Shown here one piece after another: positions 33,596 through 41,649 of a stretch of 64,000 bases of DNA. A program made the position numbers and the translations under genes. Within the stretch, counting starts at the first letter, position 1; each line of letters starts with the position of its first letter. The DNA comes from Paragemmobacter ruber (GTDB taxonomy: Bacteria; Pseudomonadota; Alphaproteobacteria; Rhodobacterales; Rhodobacteraceae), in NCBI RefSeq assembly GCF_009908315.1, contig NZ_JAAATW010000002.1, positions 186,001-250,000 of the forward strand, in the 5' to 3' direction. The notes beneath the pieces are model-generated. The model saw only the letters and a program-made list of their open reading frames with translations, ran no database searches and had not been told where the DNA came from.

Positions 33596-34302
33596 GTGAC
33601 GGCCTCTTCCTCAAGTCGGAAACGTCCAGTTCCCAAAAAACGAATCCTGGGTCGGCGCTGCACGTCCGAGGCGAGCTCGGTATCATCCAGCATTTCCACA
33701 ACGCCAGATGCGTGCAGCCCGAACCGGCAAGAGAAAAGAGTGTCTGCATAAAGCACGGTGGCCCGAAAACACATCAGATGATCCCCGTCGTGCTCAGGGT
33801 CTGTGGTGAGGGGCGCGATCTTGAAGGCGGTATCGTCCGGCAGGTGCAACAAGGTGCTGTCGGTCAAGATCTCGAACGGTCCCATCTCGCCGTGGACGAA
33901 ATAGCAGAAGAAGCGCAGATAGGCGGATTGCGCCTCGGTATCGAGCAGGGTGATGCCATGCAGCGCGTTGTGCATGTGCAGGGCGTGCGCGTTTCCGTCG
34001 AGTGCGGTGAAGCCATCCGGTCCATACAGAAGGCTGTGCGTGCGCGCTCGTTTGCCCTCTGGCGGGTCAGATTGACGAACGTGAACGTCGCAGAGCAGCC
34101 AGCCGGGAAAGAAAGTCAGGGGCAGGAACCTTATGGCCGACACAGAGGCCGGAAGAATGTCTGGAAAGGCTGCCTCGGCAAGGCGTTGCAGGAAGAGGGC
34201 GATGCGATCTGGTTCCGGCGATTGCCATGGTCCCGGAACAGGTGGCGCGAGGTCAAACTCCCCTTCCAGCGGAGGCGCGATAAGGGGCAAGCTCTGCTGC
34301 AC
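33592..34302 (-). CDS. Accessory-locus protein A, paralogue of protein B
   Basis: A 236-residue protein of unknown function, first in a two-gene operon with the VirD4-like ATPase. It shares with the protein at 23010-23657 the PLTF strand, the FFCYFV (131-136) then GPF (141-143) block with identical ten-residue spacing, and GVVEMLDD (200-207). It differs by a Pro-rich N-terminus. The start is GTG 34302 without a clear ribosome site. Because one paralogue travels with the ATPase and the other with the STAND protein, these may be matched adaptors. No catalytic residues are evident. Confidence 0.85.
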   Translation of the reverse strand: MQQSLPLIAPPLEGEFDLAPPVPGPWQSPEPDRIALFLQRLAEAAFPDILPASVSAIRFLPLTFFPGWLLCDVHVRQSDPPEGKRARTHSLLYGPDGFTALDGNAHALHMHNALHGITLLDTEAQSAYLRFFCYFVHGEMGPFEILTDSTLLHLPDDTAFKIAPLTTDPEHDGDHLMCFRATVLYADTLFSCRFGLHASGVVEMLDDTELASDVQRRPRIRFLGTGRFRLEEEAVT

Positions 34303-34449
34303 AGCATTCTCGTAAACTTGGATGAACGCAGTCTATGGGCGCGACAAGGCCTGTCAAGAACCGAAGTCATCAAGCAAAGAGACTCGACTTCCCCTGAGCG
34401 GCAAGCTTCTTTGAACCGTGGGCGAAGTGGAAACGGGGCGGGACGCGAG

Positions 34450-34851
34450 ATGCAGCAAGAGTTTCAGGTTCGGGTCTATTACGAAGATACCGATCTGGCG
34501 GGGATCGTCTATTACGCCAATTACCTGCGATTCATCGAGCGGGGCCGGACGGAATGGGTGCGCGCGCTGGGGGTGGATCAGGCGGCGCTGAAGCGGGACG
34601 AGGGGATCGTCTTTGCCGTGCGGCGGGTCGAGGCGGATTATCTGAAGCCCGCGCGTTTTGACGATCTGCTGACGGTGACGACGCGGCTTGTGGATCTGGG
34701 CGGCGCGCGGATCGAGCTGGAGCAGGAGGTGCTGCGCGGGGGCGAGCGGCTTTTTGCGGCGCGGGTCGTGCTGGTCTGCCTGTCGGATGCGGGCGGCGCG
34801 GTCCGGTTGCCGGCCGGGGTGCGGGCGAAACTGGCGCCGGTGCATCATTAG
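34450..34851 (+). CDS. ybgC: Tol-Pal-associated acyl-CoA thioesterase
   Basis: A 133-residue hot-dog-fold thioesterase. The family signature YYEDTDLAGIVYYANYLRFIERGRTEW carries the catalytic Asp. It acts on acyl-CoAs at the inner membrane and is normally the first gene of the Tol-Pal cluster, as here. ATG 34450 is used. The frame stays open far upstream, but that part lies opposite the accessory genes. It marks the right-hand edge of the accessory region. Confidence 0.93.
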   Translation: MQQEFQVRVYYEDTDLAGIVYYANYLRFIERGRTEWVRALGVDQAALKRDEGIVFAVRRVEADYLKPARFDDLLTVTTRLVDLGGARIELEQEVLRGGERLFAARVVLVCLSDAGGAVRLPAGVRAKLAPVHH

Positions 34852-35007
34852 GCGGCGGATTGCGCCGCAGTGCAGCGGCGGCTTGTCGCCAAAGGTGGGG
34901 CGAAGGCCCGCCTGTCGCGCAGATGTGTTGGCATTCCCGTTTGAATACGGGTAGAATCGCCGCTAAGGGGCCACGCCAAGGATGGCCCGGCAACACGAGC
35001 AGGCGGA

Positions 35008-35703
35008 ATGGAAACGGAAACCCTTGCGGCGGCGCAGGAGATTGATTTCTCCGTGCTTGCGCTTTTCATGAAAGCGACACTCACCAACAAGCTGGTGCTG
35101 ATCACCCTGCTTTTGATGAGCTTTTGGTCATGGTCGATCATCATCCAGCGGGTGCTCGTGTTCCGGCGCGCCCGCGCCGAGGCCGAGGAGTTTGACCGCG
35201 CCTTCTGGTCGGGTGAGCCGCTGGATGAGCTGTACGAGACGATCGGACCGCAGCCGCAGGGTGCCAGCGAGCGCATCTTCGTGGCGGGCATGACGGAATG
35301 GCGGCGCAGCCACCGGCAGGATGGCAAGCTGATCGCGGGCGCGCAGGCGCGCATCGACCGGGCGATGGATGTGGCCATCGCGCGCGAGAACGAGGCGCTG
35401 AACAAGGGGTTGGGCTTCCTCGCGACGACGGGATCGACGGCGCCTTTCATCGGGCTGTTCGGGACCGTCTGGGGGATCAAGTACAGCTTTGAACAGATCG
35501 CCATCAGCCAGAACACCAACCTTGCCGTCGTGGCACCGGGCATCGCCGAGGCGCTCTTGGCCACGGCCATTGGTCTGGTCGCCGCGATCCCGGCCGTGGT
35601 GGCCTATAACAAGCTGAATTCCGACAGCGAGCGTCTTCTGAACGGATATGAGAGCTTTGCCGACGAATTCTCCACCATCCTGTCGCGCCAGCTGGACGCC
35701 TGA
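35008..35703 (+). CDS. tolQ: Tol-Pal system proton channel subunit TolQ
   Basis: A 231-residue inner-membrane protein homologous to MotA/ExbB. Helix 1 lies in NKLVLITLLLMSFWSWSIII. Helices 2 and 3 are in the conserved C-terminal part (TTGSTAPFIGLFGTVWGIKYSF and ALLATAIGLVAAIPAVVAYN). With TolR it uses the proton gradient to drive outer-membrane constriction at division. It is three bases from tolR. Confidence 0.96.
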   Translation: METETLAAAQEIDFSVLALFMKATLTNKLVLITLLLMSFWSWSIIIQRVLVFRRARAEAEEFDRAFWSGEPLDELYETIGPQPQGASERIFVAGMTEWRRSHRQDGKLIAGAQARIDRAMDVAIARENEALNKGLGFLATTGSTAPFIGLFGTVWGIKYSFEQIAISQNTNLAVVAPGIAEALLATAIGLVAAIPAVVAYNKLNSDSERLLNGYESFADEFSTILSRQLDA

Positions 35704-35706
35704 GCC

Positions 35707-36183
35707 ATGGGGGCCGGGGTTCAGAAAGGTGGCGGGGGCGGTGGCGGTCGGCGGGGCCGCAGACGGCGCGGCGGCGCGCCGATGGCGGATATCAACGTCA
35801 CGCCCTTCATCGACGTGATGCTGGTGCTTCTGATCATCTTCATGGTGGCGGCGCCGATGCTGACGGTGGGGGTGCCCATCCAACTGCCCGAGACGGCGGC
35901 CAATGCCCTGCCGTCGGAACAGGAAGAGCCGCTGGCCATCACCATGACGGCGGATGGCCGCCTGCTGATCCAGACGACCGAGACACCGCAGGCCGAACTC
36001 ATCCCCCGGCTGACGGCGATTGCGGCAGAGCGGACGTCGGACAAGATCTTTTTGCGGGCGGATGGGTCGATCCCCTATTCGCGTGTGGCCGAGGTGATGG
36101 GGGCGCTGAACGCGGGCGGGTTCAACAATATCGGGCTGGTCACGGATTCGGGTGGCCCGACGCTTGACGGTAACGGCGGCTGA
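35707..36183 (+). CDS. tolR: Tol-Pal system subunit TolR
   Basis: A 158-residue ExbD/TolR protein. A glycine/arginine-rich cytoplasmic N-terminus leads to a single helix (NVTPFIDVMLVLLIIFMVAAP) that holds the proton-carrying Asp of the FIDVML motif. The periplasmic domain follows. It is 158 residues with a somewhat long N-terminal tail. It is directly downstream of tolQ and 14 bases before tolA. Confidence 0.95.
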   Translation: MGAGVQKGGGGGGGRRGRRRRGGAPMADINVTPFIDVMLVLLIIFMVAAPMLTVGVPIQLPETAANALPSEQEEPLAITMTADGRLLIQTTETPQAELIPRLTAIAAERTSDKIFLRADGSIPYSRVAEVMGALNAGGFNNIGLVTDSGGPTLDGNGG

Positions 36184-36197
36184 CGGCCGGGCGGGGC

Positions 36198-37385
36198 ATG
36201 GAAAAGGGTCAGATCATCTCGGGCGTCGCGCATGCGGGCGTGATCCTCTGGGTCATCCTGGGGGATTGGCTGTTCCGTGCCGACACGCTGCCCGAGATCG
36301 AGGTGGCCGAGGTGTCGCTGATGTCGGGCGAGGAGTTCGATGCGATGATGGCGGCGGCGCCTGCACCGTCGGAGCCCGCGCCAGAGCCGGAGCCGGAGCC
36401 TGCGCCGGAAGAGCCGGCGATCCAGCCGCCCGAGCCGGTTGAACCGGCCGAGCCCCCGCCGCCTGCGGAAGAGCCGCCGCCAGTGGCCCCGCCCGAGGAG
36501 CCGCTGCCCGAGGATCTGCCGGTCGAGGCGGTGCCCCAGCCCATCGAGACGCCTGATCCCGTGGCCCCCATCGCGGATGTGGAGCAGCCGATCCCCGTTC
36601 CCCTGTCGGATGCGCGCCCCCGCCCGCGCCCCATCGACCGTGTGGCCGCCACCCCGGTGGAAAGCGTGGATGCGCCCGAGATCGCCGAAGAGGTGGTCGA
36701 GGAGACGGCGGAAGAGCCCACCGAAGAAGCCGTGATCGTCGAGGAAGAGCAGGAGGCCGCCGCGCCCGAGGAGGCCACGACACAGATCGTGACCGAGGCC
36801 GTGGAGACCGAGGAAGACGCCCCGCAACTGGAGATGACCGCATCGTTGCGGCCCCGGTCGCGGCCCGAACGCGTGCAGCCCGAGGCCGAGCCTGTGGAAG
36901 AGGCCGCGGCGGCGACCGAAAGCGAAGAGACGCCCGCAGAGACCGTTACGGAAGATACGGCCACCGAGGATGCCGTGGCCGCCGCCTTGGCCGAGGCCTT
37001 GGCCGAGGAAGAGGCCGCCACCGAGGCGCCCGCGCAGGCGCAGACCGATCTGCCCGTCGGGCCGCCGATGACGGCGGGCGAGCAGGATGCGCTGCGTGTG
37101 GCGGTGCAGGCCTGCTGGAACGTGGGCGCCCTGTCGATGGAGGCGCTGCGCACCACGGTGACGGTCGCGGTGTCGGTCGGGCAGGACGGCGTGCCAGATG
37201 CCGGGTCGATTTCGCTGATCGGGTCGAGCGGCGGGTCGGAGGCGGCCACGCAACAGGCCTTTGAGGCGGCGCGGCGCGCGATCATCCGGTGTGGCGCGCG
37301 CGGCTTCCCGCTGCCGCCCGAGAAGTTTGAACAATGGCGGAACATGGAATTGGTGTTCGATCCGAACGGGATGCGGATGCGATGA
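36198..37385 (+). CDS. tolA: TolA-like periplasm-spanning protein
   Basis: A 395-residue protein with one N-terminal helix (HAGVILWVILGDWLF), a long middle region (about 50-285) very rich in Glu, Pro and Ala, and a C-terminal TonB/TolA-like domain (from QDALRVAVQACWNVGALS to the end). It links TolQR to TolB and Pal. The middle region is acidic and Pro-rich rather than the Lys/Ala helix of enterobacterial TolA, so it is probably an extended rod. The call rests on the operon and the C-terminal domain. Confidence 0.9.
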   Translation: MEKGQIISGVAHAGVILWVILGDWLFRADTLPEIEVAEVSLMSGEEFDAMMAAAPAPSEPAPEPEPEPAPEEPAIQPPEPVEPAEPPPPAEEPPPVAPPEEPLPEDLPVEAVPQPIETPDPVAPIADVEQPIPVPLSDARPRPRPIDRVAATPVESVDAPEIAEEVVEETAEEPTEEAVIVEEEQEAAAPEEATTQIVTEAVETEEDAPQLEMTASLRPRSRPERVQPEAEPVEEAAAATESEETPAETVTEDTATEDAVAAALAEALAEEEAATEAPAQAQTDLPVGPPMTAGEQDALRVAVQACWNVGALSMEALRTTVTVAVSVGQDGVPDAGSISLIGSSGGSEAATQQAFEAARRAIIRCGARGFPLPPEKFEQWRNMELVFDPNGMRMR

Positions 37386-37498
37386 CCTGTTCCCCGCAGC
37401 ACAACCGACGGATCGGCGCTGCTCGCGCCATCGTGTCCCCGAAAGTTTGCCGTTCGCGGCATGGTGTAAACGAATGACCCGAGGAGAATGAGGAAACC

Positions 37499-38851
37499 AT
37501 GACCTTGATCAGAGCCCTCTCCCCCGTGCTTGCCCCCGTTCTGGCGGTCGCGCTTGGCCTGATGTCGGGGGTGCTGGCCCCGGCAGTGGCGCAGGAGCGC
37601 GGACCGTTGCGGATCACCATCACCGACGGGGTGATCGAACCCCTGCCTTTTGCCGCGCCTTCCTTTGTGGCCGAAAACGGTGCGGCGGCGGAATATGCCG
37701 CCAACATCACGCGGGTGGTGGCGGCAGACCTTGCCGGGACGGGGCTGTTCCGCGAAATCCCGGCCGAGGCGCATATCGCGCGGGTCACAAGCTTTGATGC
37801 CCCGGTGTCCTTTCCCGACTGGCAGGCGATCAATGCGCAGGCGCTGATCGTGGGCGCGGTCAGTGCGTCGGGCGATCAGATCGTGGTGAAGTTCCGCCTG
37901 TTTGACGTGTTCAGCGGCCAGCAGATGGGCGAGGGGCTGCAATTCGCAGGCACCCCCGGCACATGGCGGCGGATGGCGCATAAGGTGGCGGATGCGGTCT
38001 ACAGCCGGATCACGGGGGAAGGCCCCTATTTCGACAGCCGGGTGGTCTTTGTCTCTGAGAGCGGGCCGAAGAACCAGCGGGTGAAGCGGCTTGCGGTGAT
38101 GGATTACGACGGGGCCAATGTGGCCTATCTGACGGATGGCGCCTCGATCGTGCTGGCGCCGCGGTTTTCGCCCACGGGCAACCAGATCCTGTTCACGAGC
38201 TATGAGTCGGGCTTTCCGCGCATCTATCTGATGGATCTGGGGTCGCTGCAGGTGCAGGCCTTGGCGCAGACCGAAGGCAACATGACCTTTGCCCCGCGCT
38301 TTGCCCCCGATGGCCGGACGGTGGTGTTCAGCCTCGAACGCGGCGGGAATACGGATATCTACGCGCTCGACATCGGCAGCGGCCAGATCCGGCAGCTGAC
38401 CAACGCGCCGTCGATCGAAACCGCGCCCAGCTTTTCGCCCGATGGCAGCCAGATCGTGTTTGAAAGCGATCGGTCGGGGACGCAGCAATTGTATGTCATG
38501 CCGGCCAGCGGCGGCGAGGGGACGCGGATTTCCAGCGGGCCGGGGCGCTATGGCACGCCGGTCTGGTCGCCGCAGGGCGATTACATCGCCTTCACCAAAC
38601 AGAATGCAGGCCGTTTCCACATCGGCGTGATGCGCACGGATGGCGGTGAAGAGCGGCTTCTGACGGCATCGTTCCTGGACGAGGGCCCGACCTGGGCGCC
38701 GAACGGGCGCGTGGTGATGTTCACCCGCGAAAGTGCCGGGGCCGAAGGGCAGGCGGCGCTGTTCAGCGTCGATATCTCGGGCCGGAACCTGCGGCAGATC
38801 CCGACCGAGGGCCCGGCGTCGGACCCGGCATGGTCGCCGTTGCTGCCCTGA
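37499..38851 (+). CDS. tolB: Periplasmic beta-propeller protein TolB
   Basis: 450 residues. A signal peptide ends near APAVA-QE, an N-terminal D1 domain follows, and then six WD40-like propeller blades with repeated SPDG-type motifs (for example [21 protein letters not shown]). It binds Pal and TolA. ATG 37499 follows AGGA. The gene lies in normal order between tolA and pal. Confidence 0.96.
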   Translation: MTLIRALSPVLAPVLAVALGLMSGVLAPAVAQERGPLRITITDGVIEPLPFAAPSFVAENGAAAEYAANITRVVAADLAGTGLFREIPAEAHIARVTSFDAPVSFPDWQAINAQALIVGAVSASGDQIVVKFRLFDVFSGQQMGEGLQFAGTPGTWRRMAHKVADAVYSRITGEGPYFDSRVVFVSESGPKNQRVKRLAVMDYDGANVAYLTDGASIVLAPRFSPTGNQILFTSYESGFPRIYLMDLGSLQVQALAQTEGNMTFAPRFAPDGRTVVFSLERGGNTDIYALDIGSGQIRQLTNAPSIETAPSFSPDGSQIVFESDRSGTQQLYVMPASGGEGTRISSGPGRYGTPVWSPQGDYIAFTKQNAGRFHIGVMRTDGGEERLLTASFLDEGPTWAPNGRVVMFTRESAGAEGQAALFSVDISGRNLRQIPTEGPASDPAWSPLLP

Positions 38852-38965
38852 TGGCGGGCGCACCGCCGATGGGCGGGCGCTTTTCACAGGGCCGATTCAC
38901 AGGGCGCGGCAAAGCTGGTATTGTCGCGCCCAATCGAGCCAAGAACCCTAAAAGGAACCCTTTCC

Positions 38966-39496
38966 ATGACGATTCTTCCCAAGGCCCTTCTCGTTGTCGC
39001 CGTGCTTGGTCTGGCGGCCTGTAACAACCCGGACCGCTTTGGCGCAGGCGGCGCCGGTGGTGCCGGGGCGGGTGGCATCGGTGCGGGCGGCATCGGGACG
39101 ACGGGCCTCGGCGATCCGAATGACCCGCGCTCGATCGCCTATTTCAATCAGGCCGTGGGCGACCGCGTGCTGTTCGCGGTGGACCAGTCCACCCTGTCGC
39201 CCGAGGCGCGGATGGTGCTGCAGGGGCAGGCGCAGTGGCTGAACTCCAACCCGGATTACGCCATCATCATCGAAGGCCACGCTGATGAGCAGGGCACGCG
39301 GGAATACAACCTTGCGCTGGGCGCGCGCCGCGCCAGCGCGGTGCAGGATTTCCTGATCTCGCAGGGCGTGTCGGCCACGCGGATGCGGACCGTGTCCTAT
39401 GGCAAGGAGCGCCCGATCGAGGTCTGCTCGACCGAGGCCTGCTACATGAAGAACCGCCGCGCGGTGACCGTGCTCTCGACGGGTGCGGGGGTCTGA
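38966..39496 (+). CDS. pal: Peptidoglycan-associated lipoprotein Pal
   Basis: A 176-residue outer-membrane lipoprotein. The signal peptide ends at lipobox GLAAC with the lipidated cysteine at 19. A Gly/Ala-rich linker precedes the OmpA-like domain that binds peptidoglycan (IIIEGHADEQGTREYNLALG). ATG 38966 follows AAAGGAAC. It anchors the outer membrane to the cell wall as part of Tol-Pal. Confidence 0.96.
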   Translation: MTILPKALLVVAVLGLAACNNPDRFGAGGAGGAGAGGIGAGGIGTTGLGDPNDPRSIAYFNQAVGDRVLFAVDQSTLSPEARMVLQGQAQWLNSNPDYAIIIEGHADEQGTREYNLALGARRASAVQDFLISQGVSATRMRTVSYGKERPIEVCSTEACYMKNRRAVTVLSTGAGV

Positions 39497-39500
39497 TCCC

Positions 39501-40343
39501 ATGCGGAGCCTTTTCCGTCTTGTGCTGGTGGCGTTTCTCCTTCCGCTTCCTGTCTTTGCGCAGGATGCGCAGACGCTGGCCGATATCCGGGCCGAGATCG
39601 CGGCGCTGCAGGCTGAGTTCAACAGCCTGAAATCGGAACTGGTCAGTTCCGGTGCCGCCTCAACCGGGGCGGCGGGCGGGGACGCGCTGCAACGGATGGA
39701 CGCCATCGAAGCCGCGCTGACGCGGCTGACGGCCAAGACGGAAGAGGTGGAGCTGAAGGTCAACCGTGTGGTGACCGACGGGACGAACCGGATCGGCGAT
39801 CTGGAGTTCCGGCTGTGCGAACTGGAAGAGGGCTGCGATATCGCGGCCCTCGGCGATACGGCGCCGCTGGGTGGCGGGGTGACCGGGGGCGCCGCGGTGG
39901 CGCCGGTTGCGCCAGCCACGCCGGATGCGGCGGGGACGGGGACGGATGCGCCAGAACTGGCCATCGGCGAGCAGGCGGATTTCGACCGGGCCAAGGAGGT
40001 GCTCGGTCAAGGTGACTTTCGCGCCGCTGCAGACCTCTTTGCGACCTTTACCCAATCCTACCCGGGCGGCCCCCTGACGCAGGAGGCGCATTACCTGCGG
40101 GGCGAGGCGCTAAGCCAGTTGGGCGACACGGCCGCGGCCGCGCGCAGCTATCTTGAGGCCTTTTCGGGCCAGCCATCGGGGCCGCAGGCGGCGCCGTCCT
40201 TGTTGAAGCTGGGTCAGTCGCTGGGGGCGCTGGGCCAGACGCCCGAGGCCTGCGTGACCTTGCAGGAAGTGGGCACCCGGTTCCCCGGTTCGCCTGAGGC
40301 ATCGAACGCGACCATCGCGATGCAGGGGCTTGGCTGCCTCTGA
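39501..40343 (+). CDS. cpoB: Periplasmic TPR protein CpoB (YbgF)
   Basis: 280 residues with a signal peptide ending near PVFA-QD, an N-terminal coiled coil (about 25-100, LADIRAEIAALQAEFNSLKS), an Ala/Pro/Gly linker, and C-terminal TPR repeats from about residue 160 (DFDRAKEVLGQGDFRAAADLF is the first helix pair). CpoB coordinates cell-wall synthesis with outer-membrane constriction. It starts four bases after the pal stop, and its own stop overlaps a CTG start of the next gene. Confidence 0.93.
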   Translation: MRSLFRLVLVAFLLPLPVFAQDAQTLADIRAEIAALQAEFNSLKSELVSSGAASTGAAGGDALQRMDAIEAALTRLTAKTEEVELKVNRVVTDGTNRIGDLEFRLCELEEGCDIAALGDTAPLGGGVTGGAAVAPVAPATPDAAGTGTDAPELAIGEQADFDRAKEVLGQGDFRAAADLFATFTQSYPGGPLTQEAHYLRGEALSQLGDTAAAARSYLEAFSGQPSGPQAAPSLLKLGQSLGALGQTPEACVTLQEVGTRFPGSPEASNATIAMQGLGCL

Positions 40344-41569
40344 CCCGGGACGTTGCCGATATCTTCCGCCGCGGCCTTGGCCCGGCCGGGAAAGAGGCGC
40401 TGGGTCTGGCGGTATCTGGCGGGGGGGATTCGCTGGCGCTGCTGCATCTGGCGGTAGAGGCGGGTTGCACGGTCGCCGTGGCAACCGTGGATCACGGGCT
40501 GCGGCCCGAGGCGGCGGATGAGGCGGCCGCGGTCGGGGCGGCCTGCGCCGCATTGAGCGTTCCGCATGATATCCTGCACTGGCGCTGGGACGGGCAGGGG
40601 AACCTGCAGGATGCCGCCCGGCGCGGGCGGATCGCGGCTTTGGCGGCATGGGCGCAGGGGCGGGGCCTGCGCGCGGTGGCCTTGGGCCATACGCAGGATG
40701 ACATTGCCGAAACCTTCCTGATGCGTCTGGCGCGGGATGCGGGGGTGGACGGGCTGGCCGCCATGGCCGCCCGGCGCGAGGTGGACGGGATCGCCTTCCT
40801 GCGCCCGCTGCTGGGTGTGGGCCGGGCCGAACTGCGCGGCTGGCTGCTGCAGCGGGGTGTGTCCTGGGCGGATGATCCGTCCAATGACGATCCGCGGTTT
40901 GACCGTGTGCGCGCCCGGCGCGCGCTGGCGGCGATGGCGGATGCCGGGGTGGATGGCGCAGCGATCGCTGCGCTGGCCGGAAAGATGGCCGAAGTGCGCG
41001 CCGCGCTGGAGGCCACGACGGCAGAGGCTGCCGCGCGTCTGGTGCGGATCGACGGGGGCGATGTGATCCTCGATACCCAAGGATTGGCCGCCCTGCCTGC
41101 GGAAATCCGCAGGCGGCTGCTGCTTGCGGCGGTGATGTGGATCGCATCGGCGGAATATGGCCCGCGCGGTGCCGAGATGGAGCGCTTTGTCGCAGCCGCG
41201 CTGGAGGGCCGTGTCGCCACGCTGGCGGGGTGCCGGACCAGCCATGCGCGGGGCCGGATGCGCATCACGCGCGAGGTGCGGGCGGTGGCCGGGCTGTCCT
41301 GTCCGGTGGGCGCGCTGTGGGACCGGCGATGGCGCGTTTCCGGGCCGGACTCCAATGGGTTGACCCTGCGCGCGCTGGGCGAGGCGGGATTGGCGGCCTG
41401 CCCCGACTGGCGCGCGGCCCCCTACCCGCGGACCACGCTTCTGGCCAGCCCCGCGGTATGGGATGCGGGGGTGCTGGTGGCGGCGCCCTTGGCCGGTTTC
41501 GGCGCAGGCTGGGTGGCGCAGTGCCAGCCCCCGCGTGGCCCGCTGGCTGCGGCACCTTTATCGCATTGA
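40340..41569 (+). CDS. tilS: tRNA(Ile)-lysidine synthase, apparently with a CTG start
   Basis: Modifies C34 of the tRNA(Ile) that reads AUA. The N-type ATP pyrophosphatase loop SGGGDS is encoded at 40415-40432, and VDHGLR and GHTQDDIAETFL follow. The first ATG, GTG or TTG in frame is GTG 40478, which would remove the ATP loop. The frame is open from 40298. The best start is CTG 40340, which overlaps the cpoB stop as CTGA and gives 409 residues with a sensible N-terminus (LTRDVADIFRRGLG). No conventional start fits in between. Confidence 0.88.
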   Translation: MTRDVADIFRRGLGPAGKEALGLAVSGGGDSLALLHLAVEAGCTVAVATVDHGLRPEAADEAAAVGAACAALSVPHDILHWRWDGQGNLQDAARRGRIAALAAWAQGRGLRAVALGHTQDDIAETFLMRLARDAGVDGLAAMAARREVDGIAFLRPLLGVGRAELRGWLLQRGVSWADDPSNDDPRFDRVRARRALAAMADAGVDGAAIAALAGKMAEVRAALEATTAEAAARLVRIDGGDVILDTQGLAALPAEIRRRLLLAAVMWIASAEYGPRGAEMERFVAAALEGRVATLAGCRTSHARGRMRITREVRAVAGLSCPVGALWDRRWRVSGPDSNGLTLRALGEAGLAACPDWRAAPYPRTTLLASPAVWDAGVLVAAPLAGFGAGWVAQCQPPRGPLAAAPLSH

Positions 41570-41649
41570 ACCCTGGGGGTTTATCTCTATCTTAGGGGCC
41601 AAGGGTCGCAAGCCGTGCCTGGCCTTGCGGCGGTATGAGGAGACACTTC

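Noticed and set aside
23010-34302. CBASS system because of the patatin
   Set aside because: No CD-NTase, Cap2/Cap3 or HORMA gene is present in the locus.
33574-34449. Long N-terminal extension of the ybgC frame
   Set aside because: It lies opposite protein A, and the YbgC family begins at the ATG at 34450.
36209-38887. 892-codon minus-strand frame and a 612-codon one at 4059-5897
   Set aside because: Both mirror real genes (tolA/tolB and the MFS transporter) and are low-complexity shadows.
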